Source: Limnoperna fortunei (taxonomy: Eukaryota; Mollusca; Bivalvia; Mytilida; Modiolidae). Taken from it: DNA of 64,000 nt. Made by a program: the position numbers and the translations under genes. The stretch's first letter is position 1. Each line of letters opens with the position of its first letter. The stretch covers positions 20,836,275-20,900,274 of the forward strand of contig OX104123.1 in NCBI GenBank assembly GCA_944474755.1, given 5' to 3'. The notes below the pieces were generated by a model. The model saw nothing but the letters and a program-made list of their open reading frames with translations. It made no database searches and had not been told where the DNA came from. Shown here in pieces: positions 39,201 through 52,300 of this stretch.

Positions 39201-42200
39201 TGTGACTTTTGATGTGGTACATGTATATGGTTACCTAATGATTCAGTGTTTGGACTTGTGACTTTTGATGTGGTACGTGTATATGGTTACCTAATGATTC
39301 AGTGTTTGGACTTGTGACTTTTGATGTGGTACATATATATGGTTACCTAATGATTCAGTGTTTGGACTTTTGACTTTTGATGTGGTACGTGTATATGGTT
39401 ACCTAATGATTCAGTGTTTGGACTTTTGACTTTTGATGTGGTACATGTATATGGTTACCTAATGATTCAGTGTTTGGACTTGTGACTTTTGATGTGGTAC
39501 ATGTATATGGTTACCTAATGATGCAGTGTTTGGACTTGTGACTTTTGATGTGGTACGTGTATATGGTTACCTAATGATGCAGTGTTTGCGCTTGTGACTT
39601 TTGATGTGGTATATGTATATGGTTACCTAATGATGCAGTGTTTGCGCTTGTGACTTTTGATGTGGTACATGTATATGGTTCCCTAATGATGCAGTGTTTG
39701 GACTTGTGACTTTTGATGTGGTACATGTATATGGTTACCTAATGATGCAGTGTTTGGACTTGTGACTTGTGATGTGGTACGTGTATATGGTTCCCTAATG
39801 ATGCAGTGTTTGGACTTGTGACTTTTGATGTGTTACATATATATGGTTACCTAATGATGCAGTGTTTGGACTTGTGACTTTTGATGTGGTACGTGTATAT
39901 GGTTACCTAATGATTCAGTGTTTGGACTTGTGACTTTTGATGTGGTACGTGTATATGGTTACCTAATGATGCAGTGTTTGGACTTGTGACTTTTGATGTG
40001 GTACATGTATATGGTTACCTAATGATGCAGTGTTTGGACTTGTGACTTTTGATGTGGTACATGTATATGGTTACCTAATGATGCAGTGTTTGGACTTGTG
40101 ACTTTTGATGTGGTACGTGTATATGGTTACCTAATGATGCAGTGTTTGGACTTGTGACTTTTGATGTGGTGCTTATATATGGTTACCTAATGATTCAGTG
40201 TTTGGACTTGTGACTTTTGATGTGGTACGTGTATATGGTTCCCTAATGATGCAGTATTTGCACTTGTGACTTTTGATGTGGTACGTGTATATGGTTACCT
40301 AATGATGCAGTGTTTGGACTTGTGACTTTTGATGTGGTACATGTATATGGTTACCTAATGATTCAGTGTTTGGACTTGTGACTTTTGATGTGGTACGTGT
40401 ATATGGTTACCTAATGATGCAGTGTTTGGACTTGTGACTTTTGATGTGGTACGTGTATATGGTTACCTAATGATTCAGTGTTTGGACTTGTGACTTTTGA
40501 TGTGGTACATATATATGGTTACCTAATGATGCAGTGTTTGGACTTGTGACTTTTGATGTGGTACATGTATATGGTTCCCTAATGATGCAGTGTTTGGACT
40601 TGTGACTTGTGATGTGGTACGTGTATATGGTTACCTAATGATTCAGTGTTTGGACTTGTGACTTTTGATGTGGTACGTGTATATGGTTACCTAATGATGC
40701 AGTGTTTGGACTTGTGACTTTTGATGTGGTACATGTATATGGTTACCTAATGATGCAGTGTTTGGACTTGTGACTTTTGATGTGGTACATGTATATGGTT
40801 ACCTAATGATTCAGTGTTTGGACTTGTGACTTTTGATGTGTTACATATATATGGTTACCTAATGATGCAGTGTTTGGACTTGTGACTTTTGATGTGGTAC
40901 ATGTATATGGTTACCTAATGATTCAGTGTTTGCGCTTGTGACTTTTGATGTGGTACATGTATATGGTTACCTAATGATGCAGTGTTTGGACTTGTGACTT
41001 TTGATGTGTTACATATATATGGTTACCTAATGATTCAGTGTTTGCGCTTGTGACTTTTGATGTGGTACATATATATGGTTACCTAATGATTCAGTGTTTG
41101 GACTTGTGACTTTTGATGTGGTACATGTATATGGTTACCTAATGATGCAGTGTTTGCGCTTGTGACTTTTGATGTGGTACATGTATATGGTTCCCTAATG
41201 ATTCAGTGTTTGGACTTGTGACTTTTGATGTGGTACATGTATATGGTTACCTAATGATTCAGTGTTTGCGCTTGTGACTTTTGATGTGGTACATGTATAT
41301 GGTTACCTAATGATAGTGTTTGGACTTGTGACTTTTGATGTGGTACGTGTATATGGTTACCTAATGATTCAGTGTTTGGACTTGTGACTTTTGATGTGGT
41401 ACGTGTATATGGTTACCTAATGATGCAGTGTTTGGACTTGTGACTTTTGATGTGGTACATATATATGGTTCCCTAATGATGCAGTGTTTGGACTTGTGAC
41501 TTTTGATGTGGTACGTGTATATGGTTACCTAATGATTCAGTGTTTGCGCTTGTGACTTTTGATGTGGTACGTGTATATGGTTACCTAATGATGCAGTGTT
41601 TGGACTTGTGACTTTTGATGTGGTACATGTATATGGTTACCTAATGATGCAGTGTTTGGACTTGTGACTTTTGATGTGGTACATGTATATGGTTACCTAA
41701 TGATTCAGTGTTTGCGCTTGTGACTTTTGATGTGGTACGTGTATATGGTTACCTAATGATGCAGTGTTTGGGCTTGTGACTTTTGATGTGGTACGTGTAT
41801 ATGGTTACCTAATGATGCAGTGTTTGGGCTTGTGACTTTTGATGTGGTACGTGTATATGGTTACCTAATAATGCAGTGTTTGCGCTTGTGACTTTTGATG
41901 TGGTACGTGTATATGGTTACCTAATGATGCAGTGTTTGCGCTTGTGACTTTTGATGTGGTACGTGTATATGGTTACCTAATGATGCAGTGTTTGGGCTTG
42001 TGACTTTTGATGTGGTACATGTATATGGTTCCCTAATGATTCAGTGTTTGGACTTGTGACTTTTGATGTGGTACATGTATATGGTTACCTAATGATTCAG
42101 TGTTTGGACTTGTGACTTTTGATGTGGTACATGTATATGGTTACCTAATGATGCAGTGTTTGGGCTTGTGACTTTTGATGTGGTACGTGTATATGGTTAC

Positions 42201-43174
42201 CTAATGATGCAGTGTTTGGGCTTGTGACTTTTGATGTGGTACATGTATATGGTTACCTAATGATTCAGTGTTTGGACTTGTGACTTTTGATGTGGTACGT
42301 GTATATGGTTACCTAATGATGCAGTGTTTGGACTTGTGACTTTTGATGTGGTACTTATATATGGTTACCTAATGATGCAGTGTTTGGACTTGTGACTTTT
42401 GATGTGGTGCTTATATATGGTTACCTAATGATTCAGTGTTTGGACTTTTGACTTTTGATGTGGTACATGTATATGGTTACCTAATGATGCAGTGTTTGCG
42501 CTTGTGACTTTTGATGTGGTACATGTATATGGTTCCCTAATGATGCAGTATTTGCGCTTGTGACTTTTGATGTGGTACATGTATATGGTTCCCTAATGAT
42601 TCAGTGTTTGGACTTGTGACTTTTGATGTGGTACATATATATGGTTACCTAATGATGCAGTGTTTGGACTTGTGACTTTTGATGTGGTACATGTATATGG
42701 TGACCTAATGATTCAGTGTTTGGACTTGTGACTTTTGATGTGGTACATGTATATGGTTACCTAATGATGCAGTGTTTGCGCTTGTGACTTGTGATGTGGT
42801 ACGTGTATATGGTTACCTAATGATTCAGTGTTTGGACTTGTGACTTTTGATGTGGTGCATGTATATGGTTACCTAATGATTCAGTGTTTGGACTTGTGAC
42901 TTTTGATGTGGTACATGTATATGGTTACCTAATGATGCAGTGTTTGGACTTGTGACTTTTGATGTGGTACATGTATATGGTTCCCTAATGATGCAGTGTT
43001 TGGACTTGTGACTTTTGATGTGGTACGTGTATATGGTTACCTAATGATGCAGTGTTTGGGCTTGTGACTTTTGATGTGGTACTTATATATGGTTACCTAA
43101 TGATGCAGTGTTTGCGCTTGTAACTTTTAATTTTAATGTGGTGTATATGTATATGGTTACCTAATGATGCAGTG
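33254..43174. repeat. 56-bp minisatellite, about 177 copies
   Basis: The unit contains GATGCAGTGTTTGGACTTGT and GATGTGGTACATGTATATGG, with a few alternating variants (TTTGCGCTTG, TACGTGTATATGG, GGTTCCC, GATTCAG). A variant with GCAGTATTTGCACTTG recurs at about 280 bp (five units) near 36.7-37.5 kb, so local block duplications exist. Occasional units lack GC in GATGCAG, giving ATGATAGTG. It fills almost 10 kb between locus 1 and the first exon found for locus 2. Confidence 0.96.
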
Positions 43175-44957
43175 TCTTGCAAACCTAATCAAAACAATCT
43201 TGTCTTTCATCTTTTACAAGTGAGAAAGTTTTAATTTAAATTTTTTATGTGGGAAGTTTGACTTGTAAAGATGCGATTTTTTCATACGGATTCTACTGGT
43301 ATATTTATTAGAGCTTCTGTTGGAGTTGAACTAAAATACATGACCACATACAATGATGTCAACATCAAACAGTTATTTAAACACTATTTTTTGGTTTATT
43401 TAAGAAATTCAGTCAAACCCGACATTTTAATGTAACGCTGTTTTTATATTATGACATTCTCAACTTGGCACTCTGAACTTGTTACAATTCATACAACCAT
43501 CTACATTTGTAAAGTCGTGTCACAGGGACGCCTACCCTTTCTTGACACTTGGTATTACCCTTTAAGTTAGAAAGGTTCGTTTGGCATTTTGTGTGTTTTG
43601 AGTGTGTGTTGTGTTGTTCTTATGTTATGGCCATATAGCCTTGGGATTGTAATTTCATATTTGGATTATGTGTTTATTACGCCTCTGTGTTTTCGTATTT
43701 ACTTAAATTTCCTGAGATGCAATAGTGTGAATACAGCCAGAACAACTTAAAATACATTAATGTTCCGAAAGAAATCATATGACTTTAGAGATAAGAAATG
43801 GCGTCATATATTGGATATAATGGAAATCGTTGGTGTTGCTTATTAAAAAAACCATTTGAATATCTACCCACTTATGAATTTTGCAGAATAAAGATCACAG
43901 TGGTACAGGTGGTCTTGTGTAATTAAATTTTTTGAACGGTTTGGACATCATTTTTGTAGACACAATTAGTCCTTTGTCTATTATTAACGGAGCCAAATTA
44001 ACTAATTTTTAATACTGATCAAATTAGGATTTATAGTAAAGAAATGACATTTAAGAGATGGTCAGTAATTATTTGGTCTTTTACATTTTATTTTTATATT
44101 TTCATCAATATGTCCTTGGGGATAAATTAAATCAATACACAAGGGAGACGCATAATCCATTTGATGACAATTTTAACATATATCGAAAAACATAGCTAAA
44201 GCTAGAGGGTCACAGGAGCCTTTAATCGCTAACCTGGAACACATATGACTTCGAGCTATCTTTAAATTTATGCAATTTACAGTTTTTATCTAGCTGTTAT
44301 TGCTTGTCCTGGACAAAAACTAAACATTTTTTTAGAATTTTGATTAATGGTAGTAACTTCTATAAGGTGCCATCAGACTATTTTTGAAAAATTTAATGAT
44401 ATGTAGGACTTTAAAATTTTAGTTTTAGTACAGTTGTTGTAGACTTTACTTTATAACACAAAAAGTGATTCGACCTTTAAGGGCAACTACGTCTGTAGTA
44501 TTTGCCTTGCTGATAATTTTTTCCAAATATAAAGTTTCATTCTGCTAAGGCAATTAAGTTACAGGCAAAAGCTACTAATTTTACAAAAATTGTTATATAA
44601 GGGCAATAAGTTTTAAAAGAAGTCACCAGAAAATTTGTAGGCCATTCTGATTATTTTTACTGTTTATTGTTTTACTCTAGGCATTATAATTTCCAAGGTA
44701 AAAACTGGTAATTATATCTAAAATCATTTAATGGTAACCACAGTAGTGATTTGTAGGGCTTGCATTGCTGATCTGTTTTGAAATTAATAGTTATACTCAA
44801 GGAGTAATAGTTTTTAGGTTAGATGACAAATACTTAAATTTCATCAAAAATTGTCATTTAGTGGCTGTACACAATGATATTTAATGTCCACAATTCGCTG
44901 TTTATTACAAATTTGATCCATGACTCGAGTCAAGGTAAGAATTTATACAAACTGATG
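43175..44957. other. Intergenic AT-rich DNA
   Basis: Scanned for EGF motifs and for a minus-strand signal-peptide exon for locus 2. None was convincing. Confidence 0.4.
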
Positions 44958-44962
44958 CAATC

Positions 44963-45208
44963 CAGGGGCGGATACAGGTTTTTCAAAGGGGGCCTTAAAA
45001 AGGGGGATATTGGAAAAGGAGGGCCACGAAGTGGTCCTCCCGCGCTTCGCAGAGGCGCATTTACCACCGGGGTTCTGGGGACTGCTTAAGGCCCCCCAAA
45101 GCTCCCGAAAAATTGTGCTAAATCCTGCATTCTCGCAATTTCTAAGCATCAAAATGAATTTATTTAACACTTACGCCCCCTTATTCCCCCGCCCTGGATC
45201 CGCCACTG
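44963..45208. mobile_element. Small terminal-inverted-repeat element, 246 bp
   Basis: The ends are CAGGGGCGGATACAGG and CCTGGATCCGCCACTG, imperfect 16-bp inverted repeats. Direct repeats CAATC lie at 44958-44962 and 45209-45213. The interior is GC-rich with inner palindromes, unlike its surroundings. It is a non-autonomous DNA transposon; the class was not determined. Confidence 0.7.
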
Positions 45209-45213
45209 CAATC

Positions 45214-46298
45214 TTCGATAAACCGAAAAAATAATTACAATATCACAGAAAAAATTTCAAAACGGTCGACCATATTATACAATACTCTGCAGTGAAAATT
45301 AATTAAGACATATAAAAAAAATTAAAAATATCATGCATAATACAAGTTTAAAGATTTATGAAACATTTTCGAGTATGGTTCCAGTGACAATGCAAATCGT
45401 TATATGATGATGGAAATCCACGGCTAAATTATATCAGAGAAATGGCAAAATTGGCTTTTATGTTAGAAATAGAAGGTGCAGGGATTTTTGTCTAATCATT
45501 TTTTTTGTAGTTTTATTGAGTTTCTAAATGGAAAGCTTCTTGCTATATGCCAACAAATACTTCTTATGGGTTTAAAATAATGGGCCCTAATGGAAAAGGA
45601 GAAAGAAGGATTTTGTTGATGCTTCGTCATTGTACTAAATGCTTATATTCAACATTATATTTCTTTCTAGATACATGTATATGTGTCTAATAAGACCACG
45701 CTTATATTATACTAATATGAATATGTATATACATAGAAACATACATCCAATATTATTTGATTGTGGCGGTTACCCTATTTAAATTGCTGTGTTGTCTTTT
45801 ATAATTAATTTTTTAAATCTAATGATCACGATTAATCTGTTTGCAGGAAATACTAGTTACGGAATGTACAAAAATGTGAAAATGTTGGAAGTTAATAAGA
45901 TACCAAGCATATTAAAACAATGACAAATCCATTTCCGAAATAACAGCAATAAAAAATAATAAAATTATAATCATCGGTATCTATGACAGGAAGATCGGAA
46001 ACGCAACCTTCACTTTAAACTGAAATGAACTCAGGTGCTCCGGAAGGTAATGAGTTACACAATAATTAATTTCCTTTCTACAGCGCATGCACATGAAAAC
46101 TGTAGAGTTGTTGCTACAATAATAATAAAACATGCACAAAAGGGAAGAAACAAACAAGAAAAATGGGAAGTTATAATCGTTCCAGTATCTTTCAGTACAT
46201 GCTACTTTTAGAGTTTGTTTAAGCAATATTGAGACAAAATAAATGGATCTCATATGTAAAGACGATAATAAAACTTCAAAGCAATACAGATAAGAAAC
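45214..46298. other. 3' flank of locus 1
   Basis: No exons are supported. A 90-codon minus-strand frame at 45981-46253 starts with a weakly hydrophobic segment but directly abuts the locus 1 polyadenylation signal and has no splice partner that I can defend. Confidence 0.35.
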
Positions 46299-46304
46299 TT
46301 TATT
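46299..46304 (-). terminator. Polyadenylation signal of locus 1
   Basis: AATAAA on the minus strand begins five bases after the TAG, implying a 3' UTR of only a few tens of bases. Confidence 0.65.
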
Positions 46305-46309
46305 TAGTT

Positions 46310-46368
46310 CTAGTATTTAGGCTTCGACTGTGCATAAGTGTTGTTGGTTCCATATTGTCCATGTGACA
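46310..46368 (-). CDS. Locus 1 terminal exon: C-terminal tail and stop
   Basis: The acceptor is TTTTCTTTTCAG. The exon adds [19 protein letters not shown] and a TAG at 46310-46312. The tail has three Tyr, two Lys and two Gln in nineteen residues, compatible with a cross-linking or adhesive role but not proof of one. A homologous but shorter tail ends locus 2 at 7291. Confidence 0.82.
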
Positions 46369-49300
46369 CTGAAAAGAAAAGTAGAAACCGGAAGTAGAAT
46401 CTTGAACTTAATAATAACCGATAGTTAGTACGTTTTCACTGCCCTTAGCCAAAGACAAGCCTATTACTTAGGTCAAGCACAATTTGTGTTATAGTTCTAG
46501 TCAAACGCTGTGTATTGTGCTGGCTGGTCAAATAGATTAGACATTAAACTACATCTTATTAAATAAATAACAAAACTATATCGTTTATTTTAAATTAAAA
46601 TTTTGAATTAAAGAAAATCATTTATTTGTCTCAACACTGTGATACTTTAACCCTTGATAATTTACCCGTTGGCAAATGTTAAAAGACTGTTTTAACGTAA
46701 TGGGAACTAAAGAAGATAGAATACATATAAATGGAAAAGGTTCGAGTATACTATTAACAAAAATGGTTCGATTATAGATTAACGGAGAGGATTGGAGTAT
46801 ACATTAACGGAAAGGGTAATAGTAAAGTATAATGGAAAAGGTTCGAGTGCTGGGGTAGTGAGAGACAGGTTATTTGTGTTTATATTTTGTTTGTGTCGTA
46901 AACACAAGAAAAAAGAGGCTCCTTTAAACATGCTTTGTATATTCATCCATTTCCGTTAGAGTACTACTCTGTATAAACTATCTGACTGTAGTAGTCTTGT
47001 TTCTGTCCGATATACATTTATTTGTTTATTTGGTATGTAATTGTATCTTGGAGAAGAATTCATACAGAAGAAACAAGCTGTTAAATCTTTATTTCTGGGA
47101 AATCAAACTATGGATTGGTTATTGTTTCTACGAGAAACATACCTTCACAATGTGTTCCACTGTAACCTACGTGACATTTACACCCATAGCCGTATCCATT
47201 TTCAAAGCAAGTTCCTCCATTCTTACATGGGTGGGGCTTACATGGATCTGTCGTACCTAAAACAAACAGATGTGTTCCATTAAGTACGGCATACTTATTT
47301 TATACAAATTTATTGCATAATAGATAAACATTTCTGAATAACATAATAATTACAATACAACACAGTTTCTGTAATGAGGTATAGAAGTGTCAATCTTGTC
47401 AGACACAGGAAAAACAAAAACAAAAAGCAAACAAACAAACAAACCAAAAACAGTCGAAACATAGAGGGAGATTTTATTTTAAGTATATATGCATATAAAC
47501 TATATTAAAGACAACAGTTAAAAAAAAAACTAATTTCATTAGTATTTGACGAACAATTTCATACTTTCGCATTTATGTCCAGTGAATCCTTTAGCGCATG
47601 TGCATTTGAATCCGTCGACGATTCCGGTACAGGTTCCACCATTTTGACATGGATTCGAAGAACATACGTTTACTGTAAGATATATGAAACAGCAATAAAT
47701 AGTCATAATACACTTTCATTTTTAAGTATTTTACTGAACTTAATATTTAGCCCTTGGTAAAAGTATAAACAAACCTCAAATGCAAGGAGATAATGTTATA
47801 TTGTACAACAGAAAACCATACATATCAAACAGTAATGTTGTGGTTTAAGACCAATGAAAATATATTCAAATGTTATTAACGTTTGCTTGCTATTTTGATT
47901 ATCGTCGATTAACAGGATCATGTTACCATCATAAACTAATTACCACATAGCCAATGCACGTGTTCTCTGCAAGCAAATGTTAAAGTACCTAACTACCAGT
48001 ATTGTAATCGGGTGGTATATTTTTTTGTAATCACTGCAATATGTCTTTTGAACAAGGTTTTGTCTGCTTTTTATCAAGGTAATATGTCCATGTGATTGGA
48101 AAGTGTAAATAACCACCATATTCCGGAGAAGGAATGTGCAGATACATCACACGAGATACTATGACAAAAATGACTAAACATACCTTCACATAAGTGGCCA
48201 CTACAACCTGGTGTACAGATACACCTATAGACACTTCCGTGCGGGAGACAACTTCCGTTATGTTTGCATGGATTTGGCTTGCAAGGATGTACTAAATATT
48301 AAAATTATACAATGTAAAAAATGTGAAAAGTGTGTATTCAAATTATTTCTCTATAACTAAATACGTCTATACAATGATATAATAAGTGGAATGCTTTGCG
48401 AATAAGCACAACTAAATTTCACATGTATATAGTAGTCTAATTTTCTCATCATTTATTCACTATGGTGGTAAAAAGTTTTAAATGTAGTTTTTTACTACAT
48501 GTAACTTACATGTGTTGCTGAATTTCATCGACACATGAATATGCTGCGAAAGCTTTATCAACTTTCAATCACAATGTTGCCCAGAATATCTACCAAGACA
48601 TGAACATGGAAATGCTTTATCAACTCACAATCATAAATATTTCCGAGAATATCCACCGAATATGAACATTCGAAAGCTTTATGAACTCTATCAACGTCAC
48701 AATATGGCCCAAAATATCCACTGACACATGAACATGCGAAAGCTTTATCAACTTAGTCACAAAGTGGCCCAAAATTGCCACCAACACGTTAACATGCGAA
48801 TGCTTTTTCAACTGAACAAACACAGTGTTGCCTAGAATATCCACACATCAACATATGAACATGCGATTGCTTGATCTACTTACAATAACTAGTGTGGCCC
48901 AGAATATTCACCGACAAATGAATATGCGAAAGTTTTATCAACTTACAATCACAATGTGGCCCAGAATATCCACCAACACATGAACATGCGTATGCTCCAT
49001 AACCATTTGCTATACATTTCCCTTCGTAGTGACATGGGTTAGGTTCGCAGACGTTGTCTAAGTAAAGCAAGTGAAGAAGGTTAATTTTGGAGATGTTAAA
49101 ACACTATATACAATTTCAAATGTAGATACATTAAACAATTATATATATGTGTGTATTTTGATTCTTTAATGTGAAAGTTATTTTTGCAATTTACCTGTAA
49201 CCTGCAACCTACATTTAATGATATACACTTTGCTTTACACACATAATTTTTTAGTCGACCATGTTATGTTATATGTTGATTATTGATTTTAAATGGTATT

Positions 49301-52300
49301 TCCGTCTCGTTGTTTGTTGTTTTCTTTGGTATTTAAAATATGTATGCAAATAAATTATAAGTTGTTCTTCTATTGCCAATTATTTGTTTTACATAACTAC
49401 AATAACTTACCTCCGCAATGTTTTACATAACTACAATAACTTACCTCCGCAATGTTTTACAGAACTACAATAACTTACCTCCGCAATGTTTTACATAACT
49501 ACAATAACTTACCTCCGCAATGTTTTACAGAACTACAAAAACTTACCTCCGCAATGTTTTACATAACTACAATAACTTACCTCCGCAATGTTTTACAGAA
49601 CTACAAAAACTTACCTCCGCAATGTTTTACATAACTACAATAACTTACCTCCGCAATGTTTTACAGAACTACAAAAACTTACCTCCGCAATGTTTTACAT
49701 AACTACAAAAACTTACCTCCGCAATGTTTCCCTGAATATCCATCACAACATTTACATGTGTATTCGCCATATCCGTTGGGCACGCATATGCCTTTATGTT
49801 TGCAGGGGTTAGGGATGCACACGTTTTCTATCAATATACATTGTAGATTATAAATTCAGAGTCTGATTTATAAATTTTGTGCTGATCAAATGTTCGATTG
49901 ACGAAAGTTAGTAGGCATATGTATCATAGGTAAATAACAAGATATTGACGAAAATAACTTAAAATATGTATTTCTAATATAACAGTTTGAAAATAAACTT
50001 CTGTTTATATATTCAATAAAAATGGATGTTTAAGCAATTTCAACAATCACACCCCAGTGTGCTGATGTTTTTGCTTTCCTTTTTATCATTATTCCATATT
50101 GAACCTCTGTATTAAGAAAATCCAATAGAAAAAATGTTTCCAGGATAAAACGTCCATATTTTATACGAAGGCTTTATTGTTAAATCTTTGACTGTTGCTA
50201 CGTTGTATTTTCAAGGAACTTTGAGTTGTTTACCATGACGTTAAAGGATATTCGGACAAACCGCGAGACCTTTCCCACGTCCAATGCAAACAAATTTACT
50301 GTATAAAAATGAAAACACAACCAAATTTTAAAATGATGATTAACTGTTGGAAAAAGGTAAATTTAAATTTGTACCATTTTTGGATATACAATATAGGAGT
50401 ATAAGCTCGATCAAATGTGGTTAGCAGTTTTCGTTAGTCACTCAAACACAGCAACACAGTCACAGACACGGTGACGAACATGTAACGAAGGATTCAATGT
50501 TGTCGTTCTTTGTTCTGGTTGTTAAATTATATTGTTAATGTTGATGTCAGTTTGTTTTTAATTTATATTTCTTCCCTTTTCTATCAAAATTAACACGAGA
50601 AAAGTTATAATTTTGTAACAAGGGAGGATCTTGGAAAATGGAAAAACCAAAATAAACCTTTACCTATTTAAGCACGAAATATAAACATTTCTTTATTTTC
50701 ATATCAGAATCACAATAATTCATGGCTGTCCCAATTTTGTGGATTATTTAAATATGGGTAGGCATTACGCTTACGCTTGTGGCAAAATATTTATGAAAAT
50801 AATGCCTACCTATATTTAAATAATCCATAAAATTGGGTCAGCCTTAAATTAATTCTTAAATACAGCATATTCATTTGAAAATGTTATAAAGCCGAATAAT
50901 AATAAATGTCTGTATTAAAAAATATCTATTCTAAAAATACCCCATGCAGCTTTTTGTGGAAAAAACTTTACCAACTAAATAACTTTATTTTCAAATACAA
51001 GACTTTTCTACCAACATGCAATACAAATGTTTAGATATTTTCAACAGAACGAGAAAGCAATCGCGAAAAAAACTCATATTACATGTAGATTAAATACGTT
51101 ATCCTTGGGTGTGTAAACATGAATGTGACAATGGGGTATTTTCAACCATTAGATATCTCAAATGATTTTTTATAATTGTCTGATTGTTTTCATGGAGTTT
51201 TACTATACTTTATCAATTGTTAGCTATACCATCGAATCCGACGAAGCCAGAATTTTCCGATAAAAACTCTTAACCTTGAGCAGGTCAATATGGGTTACAG
51301 TATAATACAAACTGTCCTCAGTAGGACTAGGACTTAATATCTCAGTGTTCCTCAAAGAACTTCTTCCATTCGGACTCACTTTACATTAATGTTCTTTTGG
51401 TAGCTGTGACAGGAAAAGTGGAGTCGTTTTAGCATTAACGCATTTGTATTTGTTTGTTTAACTGCTGTTTCCAGCAATTTTTCAAAATTAGTTATCTTTC
51501 GTAAAATTTAACTAGATTTATTTGCATTCAATCCGGTTAAGTAATTAAATCGTGTTTTTGTAATATTTTTACCGACCTTCACAGTTTTTTCCTGAATATC
51601 CGCCTTCACAATGGCATGTATATCCACCATATCCGTTAGGAATACATTTCCCGTTATTCTTGCATGGATTGGGTTTACACACATTGTCTGTCAATATACA
51701 AAGGTGGTAAGTAAATCGGATTTTATATGGAAAAGATATTCTATCAGTTTTTGACAATTGTTCACATTTAGTGATTTTATCAGTGCACGGTAAAAAATAT
51801 AAACCGTAAATGTTCAACATTTAAAAAATTACATGGAAATAAATTTAAACAATGATTATATGATTGGGTCAGTAATATTGGTGTAAGCACAGATGAAATG
51901 TGACTGACGTTCAGCCGATAAATTTACAGATAAATGTTTTTTGCACGACTTCAACGCGCTGGTATGACAGTATGAAACGCTGTCATTGTCAAGAAATTTT
52001 GCAAGGCAAAGATCCATCATTTTGAGTTAAAATCATCTTTCACGCAACTGACTCTCATACCAAATAACAGCTCAATTGTTTAAAAAGTGAAAACTACGAG
52101 TCCGACTAATGAACGGAGTGCAAATAAATAGTCACCGATAGGGACTACCCAAAGAGGTTATTATAACCATATTGTATACAGTTAATTAATTCTTTAGCAC
52201 ATTATCTTTAAGTTTCAGTTACAGATTGGAATACATTTTGTTTTTCACTCTATTTTAATACCTAATAATTGACACCTGTTCCATCAATTCCAAAAATTTA

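Noticed and set aside
7391..43174. CRISPR-like regular repeats
   Set aside because: Units are directly adjacent with no unique spacers, and the host is a eukaryote.
45981..46253. A 90-codon minus-strand ORF as signal-peptide exon for locus 2
   Set aside because: The hydrophobic stretch is short and interrupted by Lys, no defensible donor was seen, and it directly abuts the locus 1 polyadenylation signal.
49452..49853. Plus-strand ORFs [12 protein letters not shown]
   Set aside because: Antisense translation of the 34-bp array.
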